The translations under genes and the position numbers were made by a program. DNA of 64,000 bases. Source: Mycteria americana (taxonomy: Eukaryota > Chordata > Aves > Ciconiiformes > Ciconiidae). Below the pieces are notes generated by a model. It worked only from the letters and a program-made list of their open reading frames with translations. It ran no database searches and was not told where the DNA came from. The stretch is taken from the NCBI RefSeq assembly GCF_035582795.1, contig NC_134373.1, positions 17,072,001-17,136,000 on the forward strand, given 5' to 3'. Below, in pieces: positions 30,501 to 44,624 of this stretch. How positions within the stretch are numbered: position 1 is the stretch's first letter; each line of letters opens with the position of its first letter.

Positions 30501-32265
30501 CACATGCTTCAGTACTTTACTGAATGGGGTGTTTAAATGAATGTAGGCCTCTCCCACCAGTGCTCTTTTGTACCAAATTTTATACCTTTATTATCAATTA
30601 CCCTATATAAGTGATGAAAAATTAGCCCCCAGTTAGATTTGATTACTTCATAGCTACTCCCATTCATTCTGACTTAAAAACATACGGACATGTAAAAGAA
30701 AGTTAAGGGGTTTTCTGTCATGGTATTCTTATACTACTCCCCCAGCACACAAGAGGAGGCTGTTAAGCATCGTGCTGCAGTTCTCAAACAACTTTGCTCT
30801 CCCCCCAATTCTTATTTGCCATTTCTCTAAAGTGAGGCTTCACAAAAAACTACATTAACCTACAAAAATACACGGTGGTGGTGTTCAGAAAGTTGTTCAA
30901 ATAAGGTCTAGTACCTAGTTGCTAATGTCTTAAGTAAACAGTAGCTTTGGTCACCTGCTGTCATCAAAATACATTCTGGTACATGCTTACTGTTTGTTGG
31001 TTTCTTTAAATTGGCTTTTTTATTTCTCATTCTTTTGTGAAATCTGATATTGCTTTATAGGTGTCCCAGCTGTTAATGTAAATCAGCAACATTATCCTAC
31101 CACTAAAACTCTACTATAAAAACTTTAAAAATACTGTTTTGTAAATACAAGTATTAGAGCAACCAGAGGTGTGCACACTCTCTACATCTAAATGTAGAAT
31201 TTCAGGCAAATTGATTGACATTAACAAGAACCATTATTTAAACTAAGAAACCAAAAAAGCAAGTTATACCAATTCCTGCCAACAACAATTCTTCAGTTTT
31301 TAGTAGACTTATAAAGACATCTGCAATGGGTTAAGAAAGAATTTTAAAATAACTGTAATTTTAAGCAGGACATCTTTTAAATTAAAAGTGCTGGTGAACC
31401 AAGAAAAGGGAGTAGGTTATGCCAAATTCGCACTTACATTTTGGAAGAGGCAGACGATGGAGTTGAACTGAAAGCACTGGACAAAAGCTGCTTGGGTTCA
31501 TCATTTCTCCTTACCATCATCCCTGAATAAACCCCACCTACTACCTGATGTCTTTCTGCTTTCAGCTAAATACGCTACTGACATGAAAGGCAGGTTTCCT
31601 CTTGCCTTGCCTGGGAAAAAGCACGCCAGAGAACAGCGTGCAGGCACGGTGGTGTCATGCCAGTGCTGCAGCCAGGAGCATGACTGACCACTAACAAAAC
31701 GGAGGAAACCAGCCAGAAAAAAAATGCATGGTGTCTAAAACACAAAATAAACAAACAGAATAAAACCCCCAAACAACAGTTTTGTTGATTTCACATTGCC
31801 TGGAATAACAGCGGACATCATACTTTAGAAAAATATGCCATCCCAGGAGCTTTCCGTAAAGTAATACTGGCATGGCTTTTTGTTGCTGTGTGTCTGATCT
31901 AGCATCCTCCTTCGGCTAATATTTCAGCATACAATTAAAAGAGGCTAATTGTGTATAGAGAGAACCATGCATGGAACAGCAGCATGGGGTCTGGCTGAGC
32001 CCCAGTCCCTCAGCAGTGACTTCAAGAAGTTTTCAAGCAAGCCAAGGAAGAGAGCAGAAACTACAGCAGACTGCTTGCCTAAGAGCTATACATGCAGAAA
32101 TAACACTTAAACGAGACGCCCTCTCTTGAACAATTAGAAGCATGATTCAAAAGGAAAAAAAACCCCTAAGACATACACACTGAAAGGTTTAAATATTTTT
32201 TAATTACTCTATCAATTTACATTAATTTCAGCTATTTTCAAACTAACAACTGTTAGACTACTAGG

Positions 32266-32281
32266 CAACGCCATCTAGTGA
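32266..32281 (-). promoter_or_regulatory. Candidate CTCF site in long intron
   Basis: The plus strand has CAACGCCATCTAGTGA. The minus strand TCACTAGATGGCGTTG fits the vertebrate CTCF core (CCASYAGRKGGC) with about one core mismatch and fits part of the flanking consensus. Inferred from motif only. Confidence 0.4.
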
Positions 32282-35200
32282 TGCTAGTTGAAAAAAATCA
32301 TGCTCCATCCTTTATTAAAAAGGTTCACTTTTGCAAAATTCTTGTTAGTGGAACTACAGTTTCAAGAGGTGCAAAATTTTCAGTACCTATGAGCATTTTT
32401 GAACCTACAGCATTAATTTAGCAAAAAGGTCTGAACCATTTTATTTACCCTGAAGTAATTTACAGAACTGACAACACAGAAAGCGAGGCGGGTTAATCAC
32501 ATTAGAATTTAAACATGCACATCATGTAGTCTTGAAATGATACAGGGATATAGTGCAAAGCCCAATAAATTACCTTCCAGTTTTGGGAATAGCTACAGAT
32601 AGTATTTGTATGATAAAATAATTTACCTAATTTTTGGAGGTTTCTGTTGGTGTGTGTAAAATACCTGCTTGAAAAATTTTACCCCCGCCTTAGAGTCTCA
32701 AGGGAAAAGAAACCTGTGCAGGTTTAAACTCTCTTTAAGAGGTGGAACCACTCACTCAGTCATCCGCTGGCGATAGCTGCTAGCTGTAATTAGCTTCTGG
32801 TGGAAATTGCCAGCAGATGCAACTAGAAGTTTAAATCAATTGGCTCTGCTTCCTCCTTACAAGAAAATTGGCGTTTCGGGGCTGCATTCCAGCGTGATGG
32901 ATCTAAGAAACCAAAGCCAATTTGACAAGAAAGGGAAGTGTCCCTTTTCATGGCCTGCTTTAACCTTGAACACACTGCACGTTGCTGGAGATGATGTCTC
33001 ATTTTTTTCTTTTTTTTGAATCCCCAGAGAAAGTAACTACAAATATACAACAAATATTCCACCGAAAAAAGCCAGTGTTCAGCCCCAATTATTTTCACAT
33101 CACAGTTCTGAAAATGGGAGAGGGAGGGATAAGATGCAAAAAGTCAGAAACTGAGAATAAAGGCAGCACGTGAAACAGGACTTGCAAGAGGAAGCAGAGC
33201 CCGGTGCACGGAAAGCCAAGCAAAACTCTAAAGCAGCAGTACTGCAGCTGGTTCACAATTTACCCCAAACGCCATGGGCTCACGACAGTTCCACATTTTG
33301 GCTGCACCTTTCAACAGTACCACAGCAACCACGGCACAGGTACCTGCTCTCACCCTGCTCTGCTGCACACACTGCTTTCCCCCAGTTTTCTGCGTTTGAT
33401 CAATATTTCATTATTTCAACATTCAGGGCTGCATCAGCCTGGAGCGGCGTACGGGCTGCGTGTTCTTGTGACCTGCCCTGATCTTGTCCTCCTTCATATA
33501 AACTTTGTCAAGCAGATACTAAATGTTCAGCCATGATGAGTAAGTGGCATCACTGCTTTGCCAGCGCTGGGCTTTGTGTAAGTCTTGCTGGGATTTAACT
33601 TCCTTGTATCTAACTCCCAGGGCTACCTGAAGACTTCAGATGGTAAAGAAACACTTCACTTCCCCAGGCCACCATTAATTTGCAATAAGCACGTCTAACA
33701 CGTAAGCAATCGTTTTCAACGAGATGATATCTATAACTGGGTGTTGTAACTACTCTTCAGAAATAACAACTTCTTAACAAATCATGTAAACATCTACATC
33801 AGGGGGCTGCCTGAAGTCTCCATGTCAACGGCACACGTGTACACCTGCCTTATCAAACCAAGCAGCATGTACACAGTAAGGATTTCTGTCAGGCTACCTT
33901 TCAGCACCCACTTTATCTGTACACTACAAAACTTAGTCGATGATGTCTTCAGACTCACCAGAAAGTAACGTGATTTGAGATATATTTGAGATATATAAGA
34001 AACTCACATGCAAAATATACTAAATACAGCACTTACATGAAAGCTCAATGGAACAGGAAAGAGTTCAGTCAAGCAGAAACTCAAGCGTGGCAAAGTAGCC
34101 TTTTTTGACACTAGATAGACTGGTCACATTGTAAACTACCGGAATTATGTAGATCCTGCTATGACAAAGTGATGCTAGCGTCTATTTTGATGCATTTCCT
34201 GAAAAGACACGCAGTGACAGCACAGCAGAACTGCCACAACCACTCACACTCCAGCTGCCCCATATATACGCAACTCTTTCCTAAATATCTTTTAAGATTC
34301 ACTTTGTAACCTTATTTAAACAGGTCAGCTGAAAAAGGTGCGTGTGGTGTTATTTACCAGAACTTTTCTAGCATATTAACCAGAAAAAAACATGTGTGCG
34401 TATGCTTGAGTATATTATTCACACACAACATTACACTTTCCAGAAAGCAGGTTTAAGAGCACTCTAACAATTTTACTTCCTTTTAAAAAAGCCCATTTTA
34501 ATACCAAACCTCTTCCAGCATGCTAGATGGCTTTAGCTAGATGGGATCTTTTCCCCTCCAATTAAGAAGAAAAAATCCTGTAGATCTAATCCTGCCTACA
34601 GGCTATCTTTTTAATTCTTTTTTTAAAAGCCAACACTTACTACTTAATTACAAATCTACTGTTTTGCACAAAAATGGGATCTTTAAGCTCTCTTCTGCTC
34701 TGCGTTCCTCTGACCTAAAATTGCAAAGCTGTTTCCCAAGACTTTTATCATGTCTTTCTTGTTAAACAGTTATTCTTCTTATTAAACAAGCAATAGAACA
34801 AATCCTGATTTCCTCTTTAAGCAGTGGAAAAGCAAAGTTTCTGCCAAAAAATCTACATAGCCAAAAATGTTAGCTAATGTACATTCATTGCTTTCAAGGC
34901 TAAAGCAGTTTGCACCAGATAGGAATCTCACCCTGGAGCTGAAACTCTCCAAGACATATGCTCTTCAGAGAGAGAGTGAGCAAGAGATTAACAGCTGTAC
35001 AACGAGGAGCAGGGAAAACTGGATTCATACTTAGTCCAAGGATTCCCCGCATATTTAAGCGCTGTGGAGTGCTTAGCCCTCTAATATCCTGGTTTCACAC
35101 CGCGTGGCTCCGTCCCCCAGGCGCTGTGGGGCTGTAGGACACAAATCAGTAGTTCAGCTCTGCCATGAGTAACAGGAGCCTTAAGTCTTTCCTGATGGAA

Positions 35201-36830
35201 AGCAGGCGGCTGCCAAACTGAACGTGCTGCGTACAGTGCCTGCATCATTCTCTGCCTCTCTGAGACACCATTCACTCAAAACCCAATGTCGTCTTCACCC
35301 GAAGTATCCGTCTGAGCAGAAATATGGCCCATAGGCTTTGCTGCTCCCGTTGAGAGCTCAGCTCAGTTTCTGTATGCTTGCTCTTTTCTAAAGGGCAGAA
35401 CAAAGAGAGTATTTGGCTTTAAAAATGCCTTGGAAACTACAAATGAAAAATTACATGAAAGGTGTACGGCTTTAATTACATCTCTCAAGGGGATGAGATA
35501 GCATTTTTGTGTCCCCATCTCGTCTTCTCTCTGCCCTGGAAATTCATGAGATGATTGGAGGTACAAATGTTCGTATTTGTAGGGGAAAAAATGACCTACA
35601 TTACATCCCCAGCAGATCATGTAAATAACAGGACGTAAAGTCTCACAGAATTAGTTTACATTTGAAACATTTTCAAAATATTGTTTTAGCTGGGTATAAT
35701 AGACCACCATAAGATGTGACACACAGCAAACACAGGGCTTCAATTAAACAGCTGGCAAACAGCCAGAAAGAGATAAAGGCCCAGGCTGTCACTTGCTAGA
35801 CAATATATATGGCTATTTTGGCAGCCAAAACCGAACGTGATAATTGAGCCATGACACATTAAAAAGGCACGCAATTTTCAAGGAAAGAGTTCCTGAGCAC
35901 TGAACAGGGAGCATCTATAGTGTGCTTACAGCGAACCAAGATTTAGGAGTAATAATGAGATCAGACTGATTACAATTCAGTGGTGCAAAGCCAACCTTGT
36001 TTAATGCACTGCACCACTGTAAGCAGTTATATACAACCAGACACAAAAATACACGTGTGAAGCCCACAAATGCTGCCAGTATTAGAAATTATGGGAATCT
36101 AAGGAGTGTGTGGCACCGTCTTGAATTGTTTCTCTACGTATTTTTTATATTAATAAGGATTTTATACAGTAGCATTGTTAACTCCAGAAATTACAGTGCA
36201 CTCAATGTGACTTCCAACACCAGGAAAAGCCTCAATTTGTATAATTCAGTTTTAAAATAAAAACATATAGTAATACATGAAGAGTAAATAACTCTTCGGA
36301 ATCACACTTTTGCTGTAAAGAATAACGACTGCTTTGTTTAAGTCGTGAAGAACCTTAACACTGACAGCAATAGCTGTTTGGAAGACAAAGTCCAGGAGCT
36401 TTTCTAGTGTTTCACTGCATGTTTTATTAAATAACCTAAGGACACGACAAACGAACAAATGTACCAAATGAAGACACGGGTTTAAGTTAACACCCAACAC
36501 CTATATAAAGCCTTCTATAAATGCACTCCATCAAATTAACATGAGGACTCCAATTGCATTTCTTTCTCGAGTAAAGGACTTGAAAGCCTATACATTGTCA
36601 GCCCTCAGTCCATTCATTCACAAACCTCCCACAAAGTGTAGGTACCTCATGATCTAAAATTAGGCTTATATGAAAGAGAAGCTAAATTTAGGCTCTGTAA
36701 TAGGAAAATCCCTATGAAGAGTTGAATTCCTAATCTTATTCTAAACTTAACCACATTAAAGATGTATTGAAATAAAGAAACTGCATGTGTACCTTCCCTA
36801 ACCAAAAGTTGCAGTATATCAAGAGAACTT

Positions 36831-36845
36831 AAAAAAAAAAAAAAA
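36831..36845. repeat. A homopolymer (15)
   Basis: A run of 15 A in the long intron. No associated element was recognised. Confidence 0.9.
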
Positions 36846-37746
36846 GTAAGAATCCACTTTCAGGCCCACTGGCACTAGTGATATCAAGAAGACAGTTGCA
36901 CAGCTCTTCATAACGTCAACACCAATGAACCAGAACCAAGTCCAGTGATACTGGCAAAACTTTTGGAAATGATCCCCTGCACTGAGCATCAAAGAAAAAG
37001 AGGAAAATACAAAGACATTCAGAAGGGGTCCCTTCAATTTCGCCTAATTTCTTATCTCAAATAAAAATAACAAGGTGCTCTAAAACATGCAGATTTCCCC
37101 AAAACAAATTCCTTACGCACCTCAACCTGAAACGCCCAACACACACTTCATATCTAACAACCAGAGCAAACTGGCATCGCCATACTAGGCCAAAATGAAG
37201 AATCAGCATCAATACTTGACTTTGTACTAAAAACAGTACAACAAGAAACAGTAATAATTACATAATCTACTTTTACAAAATAATCTTTACTGGCTGTGAT
37301 AGTAACTTCATTAAATATCAGTAAAGGAAATGAAAAAGCTTAAAGATGAGGTCAGAACATGCACTTTTGGCTGCTTCCTAAGGAGATGCATCAAATATAT
37401 TATTTCTGTCTGAGGAACAGCAGACTCCCGAGGGTAGCTGTTGTGCAGCCCCAAAAAGAAAAATGAAATCATGATACAATTTTTTCTGACCCCCAAATTA
37501 AAAGGAACATAAGGGAACAATTGCAAGAATAAATTAGTTGATCTTCATCTGAAAATGTCATACTATTGCATGTATAAATGGCATATTATAATAGTGAAAT
37601 ATATTAAAGCAGCATAGTCATTATTTTTTTTTTGTCCCCAGTACTGCAGCAGACACACAGGCATATTATTCCATAGGCTCTGCCAAGTGATGTTTAGTGG
37701 CAGCTGAAACAGGGCCAATTCATACTCCCTTCAGAAAAGCATTTAA

Positions 37747-37761
37747 ACACACACACACACA
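37747..37761. repeat. Short (CA)n microsatellite
   Basis: About seven CA units lie in the long intron. Confidence 0.8.
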
Positions 37762-40700
37762 AGTTTTCCTGAAGAAGGTGAGAAAGTAATGGTGAGCTTT
37801 TTCTGACTCAGGGCCACAAAGCAGAAAGGCAGTAATTAAAAAGGTAGAAACAAAAGAGGAATGAAGAGAAGTAAGTCCCAGTTAATTAACATAGCTCATA
37901 CACTTGCCCCTTGCCCAAATATCCTACGAAATCTTGGTAAAAAAAATGATTTTTTCATAGATTTTTGTATTCCAGCCTGACTGTGAACACCCAGTTATGA
38001 AAAGAGCTCTCATGGAATTAAATATCATGCAAAAAGTAAATTTTCATACAGATTAAGGGAAAGTATGATGGAAACCTGTTTAAGGACAAGAAACAAACAA
38101 ACATAAATAAGTAGCTCTGCAGTATGGGAACATTCAAGGACTGTGAATAAAACTGTGCCAGGCAGAAAAGGAAAGACTGACTAACACAGATGAAGAGGAA
38201 TACTACAAGTAGTAGGTAGTTTATTTACACCTACCAGGGAATCAGGGAGTGTTTCTTGTTATGACTATGTTAACTCCATTCAACCTTTGGCCACTAGTAA
38301 TCAGTTGTAATTGCAAAAGAAACTTTGTCTGAAAATACAAGGAATTACAGGTAAAAGTTTTTAATCTTCTGCTGCATAGAGTAGTAGCTGTGAAAAGGTG
38401 TGTCCCAGTATAATGCAGAGCACTAATCCTCCCCACAAAGCAGAATACCCTGGAGTAGATAATAACATTCTCTGCAAAGTAAATCCTCTCTTTATTTATA
38501 CTCTAGCATGGTTTCCCGATGTTTACATTCATTCAACAAGCCAAAAAATTACTCAGACTTATTTTTTCTTTATATTTCACATTTAGAAGAACAGCAAAGC
38601 TCTGAGCACCTCGACCATAATTAAATCTATAATTCATCCAGCAGCATGAAGACTAATACACAAATAAATTAACTCCACCTGCCAGAAGAATTAATAATAC
38701 CGGGAACAACTTACTGCAGACACCAAAAATGAGAACACAAAGGTTTTATAGTAAAGCCTTTCAAACTTCACTTAGGAAGATCTTTTTCCCCAAATTCCTA
38801 TTCCAGTGGCGATCCAGACTCCGACATTAAAACTTTAGAGGCTAGAAAAAAAATCAGAGAAACTACTAACCAACAGATTGAGAGGCACGATACAGTTAGC
38901 GGTCATTTTGAGTCACGCTACAAGCAGAGCGTGGCTACACCATTAGCACACTGGGCCAACACTGTTCCTTCCCAGGGGAAAGAGGTGCCCTTGGCTGGCG
39001 CCGCGCTGCTGGCTCTGGGGCAGAGCGGGGGCACCCCAGAAACACGTTCGCTCCTAATGGAGGTTTCAGCCTCTTGGGACCACATGCAGCTGGTGCAATG
39101 TCAAACAGCACCCAAGATACTGCAGTTTTCACACCTGCCCTAGGACAGAAGAGCACAAAGGTGTGTTTCTCTGTCCTGTTCTGCATACAGACTGGCTAAA
39201 ATCCAGGGTCTGGCTTGCACCTAGCTTAGAGACTGTAGTTATACACTCCAGCAGTGCCAGGATGACTCACGGTGCTTTGCACTCTGCCAGCTGACTTTGT
39301 ACCGAACAGAGATGTTGCATATGGAAAGCACAAGCAGTTGCAGCACAGCATCTCACAGACGCTGCTTGTCAAGCATGCATCGCTAATGACATTTACTGCA
39401 AAACTGACTAGAACTGATCCCTCAGGTTTGTGATCAGCAACTGACTTCAGAAAACGACCAACAGAATTACTTTCAGAAATAACATTCAGTGCACTGCATG
39501 GACCACTCACTGCACGATTTAGTGTTGCCTTTTTTTTTCCTTCAGGCTTCAAAAGTCAATGGCTCTTTCAAAGTTAACAAACCTGGAACGCTTCTGGGCA
39601 TAAATGGATTTGGACTAAAACCTGGGGCAGGGGCAATATGGGCTCTCATAACTACCTGTTTTTCTTCACGCACTTTCAAGAAGCAGAAAACCAAAGTGAT
39701 ATTTCTATTGGTGCAGCAGTAGTTTTCACTCACACTCGTATCTCCCCACCTCCTGAAACTAGCTGCTATCACATTGATGGGCGTATGTCATCTTTCCAGT
39801 AAAGTTGCCCAGCCTGGATGGAGGATTCTAGAGGGGAGGTACCCTGCTTATCTCAGGTATAGGAGGAGGTTCGCTCACTGTCACTCCTGTCTCCTTACTC
39901 CCATGTTTAAAAACAAAAAGAGAGCGCAAGCACAGCTGAGTCTTACAGTCCTGCCTGAGTGAAAAGTAGGCAATAGCCATTTACAGCACAAATATCAAGC
40001 ACGGCCCACTCCTCAGCTAACAACACAGGGCAGCACACAGAGCAAGTTAGAGGCAATGCAAACGGCCTAAATAGCATCCAGCAGGATGAGGAGTCACATT
40101 CATTCACTGAATGGCACGATCCTGTACTTAAGCAGGCTGCAGAAGGTACAGGAACCCATTGGAGGGGAATGACCTGCCAGCACACAGCCCTACCACCCTG
40201 CCGGGACTCAGGCTATTTCAGTCGGCAGCGCCGTACCAGGGAGCTCAATGATGCGACATGCCCGCAGCCACACGACCGTGCAGGCAAGAAATCCAGAAAG
40301 CTGGGTCCCAGGTTCAAAGATTTATTTTTCCAGTGTCACATACAGCCTAGGTATTTGTGAGGACAGATTAATTTTGGCTTATGATTTCTAGGCTAGCAAA
40401 GCTTTGTCTGCCTCAGACTACAGAACTCCCCCCATGCTTAAATGGGATAAGGACCTGGGGAATTAGAAATTTTCTAGTAAAATCTAAGTGAGAGTTAAAA
40501 TGCCAGCATGTAACTGTTTCACTAGTGATCACCTAACAGAAGCAGCCAGAAAACACATTTGACCCATTCCACAACCCCACTGCCTAACTCAATCCTTCAC
40601 GTGCTTCAACTTTCCTCATCGAGCACCAATGCAGTTACGAGCATACGAGGTACAAAATTAACCTGCTCCATGCAAAGCAGAAGGTGCCACTGTGGCAGAT

Positions 40701-42201
40701 TTAACAAAAAATTTGAAATTTTGCATCAGCTTCTCCAGCATTCGAATTAGGCTGGAGCACAGTGACACTCCTGGCCACAGAGACTGGGACGTGGCTGCTG
40801 CAGGGCACAGCACCCATCTGCTCCCCAGGGGCTCTCCGCACCCACCGCCTGAAACAAAGCACTGAGCCAGAAAACCCCCGCAACCCAAAAAAGAGAGAGT
40901 TTGTTGCGACCACCAGTTCCCCTTAGGAAAGGGACAGAAAGAAACTTTAAGGAGAATCTGAAAACACCTGATAACTGTATTAACAAGTCAACAGTAATGT
41001 GATTTCTCACTGGTTGTGTCTGAAGGGATAGAAGGCTAAAGGTGAAGAATGTTAGCTAAAGCAGCAGAAACCTTTTCCATCTTTCCAGACAACGGCCTAA
41101 TGGCAAGTGCCTGAAGTAGCAACCCTTTTAACTGTTAAAAAGGAAAAAAACCAAACTTTGGGTTTTATTCCCCTCAACATTCTAATACCTTTTTACAGAA
41201 TCTATTACTGAAAACAGATTTACATATTTGGTAACTACAGCTTCAGTGCTATAAACTCATGGTTCCACAGAAAAAGCTCAAAATGTCTCAAAGGTGCTTC
41301 TATACCTTGGCATCAACTTGCTGAACCAGCTCCTCCTTTTCATCTCCATTAAAACACTACAGAGAAGAGTAAGGATCACCATTGCACAATGCCAGGCCAA
41401 ATTAAGTTTATTAGACCTTCAGCAAATAATTATTTCTAGCTTTATGTAGACTTTGTATGTAAAGCCCAGAAAAATCACACAAAACACAAGCGCAATTCAC
41501 AGGAAGTAACAGTTGCCAGTTCCTTCTCCCCCGATCAGAATTATCGAAGTCTAACTGAAGGCATATTCTTACAGAGCTTGTTTTCTGTATGAAAGAAAAT
41601 AAAGCGATAACAACACATTTATCTGATTAGTACAGCTCACATCTCTCTCTATTTCCTCCATCCCTGACCCCCCCTTCATTAATTTCTAGGAAGGCACACT
41701 TGTCATTGTATGGGAACTTTGCCCAGAATGCCCTTTATATCTAGGAGAACCACACAGTGCTCAGCCTACAATAGTTGTTTTAGTATCGACAACTGCTACT
41801 CTTAGCTTGCCTTCTAACTGGTAAGAAATTATTTTGTTTCTTCTGTTCCTAAGACAAAAAACCCAAGCAGGCTTAACAAAAAACAGAGACTTAAAATAAT
41901 GCCAGCCTGCGGTATTACCGTGAAAAATAAATAGCCAACCAAAATACTTGAAAGAAAAATGCTTTCACTGTATTTGTTCTCAGAGAATCTAGAAAGTAAT
42001 TGATTTCTCCATGTATTGATCTATTTAAGGTTTGGTACCGTATATTATCAAACACATCACTGCTCTCTTACTACTCCATTTTGGTGATGTCCCTTTTACT
42101 TTAGTAACTTTTTTCTTTTTTAGAAAAACTGAGTTATGGTGTGTTTGCTCTGGTATAAATAAGTACACCAGCTGTAATTCTGGCTTTCAGTAACTTAAGG
42201 G

Positions 42202-42222
42202 AAAAAAAAAAAAAAAAAAAAA
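42202..42222. repeat. A homopolymer (21)
   Basis: A run of 21 A followed by GAAAAAGG in the long intron. No associated retrocopy was recognised. Confidence 0.9.
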
Positions 42223-44624
42223 GAAAAAGGCAAACCAAACTCAAAAAATGAGGTAGCCAGGTTGCTGTTTCAACTCTTCATACTACCCCAGCAATCCCAG
42301 CACTCTGTGGAGGAAGAGGAACATGGAGCTAGGCACTACCTGGCTGTATAAAATTTGTATGGGTATCATACAAAATATCTGCTCCAGACAAGCAAACACT
42401 TTTGTGGCCATAGACTGTGCTTCAAAATAGTTTATCATGTGAAGATCACCCTCTCAAATTTGATTACTGTTTAATCATGCTTGTTGAATTATAGGTTGTA
42501 TAGTATTTCTACCTTTTGCATAAGAAGTTTGTTTAATCACTCAGACTATGCTTAATATGCAGTAGGTTGTGCTGTGTAACTTAGATCACTTAAATTTGCT
42601 TCCATGGGAATATACTGTTTGTTGCAGCGTTCATTACAAGTTGATTTTAGTCTCTTAAGACCTCCCTTTGCTTTTGCTTTATAGGCTAGAAATTAAACCA
42701 AATCTCTTTTTTTTTCCCCAAGATGTTAAAGTCCAAAACTCTAAATGCAAAACTGGGCTTTGGCATAATGGGTTTGGTTCACTGGGCCCTTAAGGTGTCC
42801 GTTGAGGGAAGTGCCGCTAAATCTGTAACGTCGCATTACAGCTGCAATGTCCCACTACAGCTTCTGCCATCGATATTAATGCAGTAGATACAGATATGCC
42901 CTAGGTATCTATGAACAAGTTAGGGCGAGCACCGATGTACAACGATAACGCAGAGCTCAATGTCAACTAACCATCCCTGCACCACTTCATTTGTCCCGTG
43001 GATGCTCCAGCCTGGATGAGGTCTCTGATGTTGAGATAGCAGGGGGAAGGACAAAAACTAGTTAAAGTATGAGCATACCCCAGGTGGTGACTGCACAGTA
43101 GACAAGTCCTTTGTTAGAAAAGGTGCCCGTGTGCGGGGAAGAATCGGGCTGTCCATTGTCTACTACAACAGCTATGGCTTCACGGCAAGAATCACCATCA
43201 GCTGAACATATCTCCTATTGCATAGCTACTAATCTATTGTAATGCTTTTTCTCCCCCCAAACTCACTCTGCTCAAAGCATTTACAGTCTAAATGCTTCAC
43301 ATAAATTGCAAACAAAAATAGCTTTCTGCTGCTAACCTTCCCTTACAGAAAGGAAAACACCAATGTTTCTCTTTGCCGTTTGTTTTCCATTTGTCCCATG
43401 CAATCTGACCTGCTGATGCTCTACTGATTTACCCTGTCTTCAGTATTTTGGTGACTTCCATGTCGAGGCTTCAGAGTGAAGTGATAACCTGAGTTCAAAC
43501 CTAAACCGCCTCACTGCAGCTTCAAGCTCAATGAACTGACCTGGCATGACTGAGAACCCCCGGCTCTCTGCAGCACCCTGTACTGCTAATCCAGTCATGG
43601 GGTGGCCTGAGTGCTGGGCATAGCTACCTTTGCTCAAGCTATGCTAATCAAGCATCCACAAGTCAGGCTGGCTTCACACTGAATGCATACCTTAATTTGC
43701 TTACTGATTTCCAGCCCTGCCACTGAAGCTACATGAAGGGTTTCTGGCAAGGGAGGAACCCACCTCAAAGACAATCGTGTTGTGAATCCTTGAGGCTGGC
43801 TTTAGCTTTGCTGTCTGCTCTTTGCCTTCGTTGGCTACCTTCCCAGCGCCTGCACCCTTCTGCATGCCTCAGAGAGGAACTACTGAAGTTTATAGCAGCA
43901 TTAACTCATCAGCTGGAAACCTGCCAGGCTGCTTACATTTTCACTACAATCTTCTGAGCCCTGACTCCAGAGGGAGCTTAGAGACGGGACCCATGGTCAG
44001 AGGCAGTATGCTATACAACTGTTTTCTGATGTGCTCGGATCCATTTGGGGCGTTGTGCACAGATGCATTAGGGCTTGCATATCTACTGCAAACTGCCTCT
44101 ATGAAGCAGGGAAGAAATGTCCCTTGCTTTTGTTTATCTCAGTGTTAGAGGTACTTATGTGCCTGTGGAACAAAAGCAGAGAATCCAAGCACAGAGCACG
44201 TGAAGTATCAAAAATCAAGATCTACTGCACAACCGGTGCTATTAGTTTCTCACAAAGGTGATATACCTCTGGAGAATTGATGACATGCGCCTAGCTTATT
44301 TCTAGTTAGCAGAACGTGACAACTTTGTGCAAGGAAAGTAGGATTGGACCCAAATGCCAAAATGGGGGGAAAAACCCCCATAAATCAGTAGAAAAATCCC
44401 TAGACATTTGCTTTTTTTAACTGACAACAGGACAAAACCTGTGTGCTTCCAGTGACTTTTTAAATAATTGCTGTTACTGTTGTGGCTTGAAATCACAGAG
44501 CCTGTATATTTTCCAGGATGACTATACTACAAACCCCTGATTAAAATACAGTTTTTAAATGAGGGGAAAATCACTTCCTGATGAGCTTGCCTTTAACATT
44601 GTCATTTAAATCTGGTATCACAGA

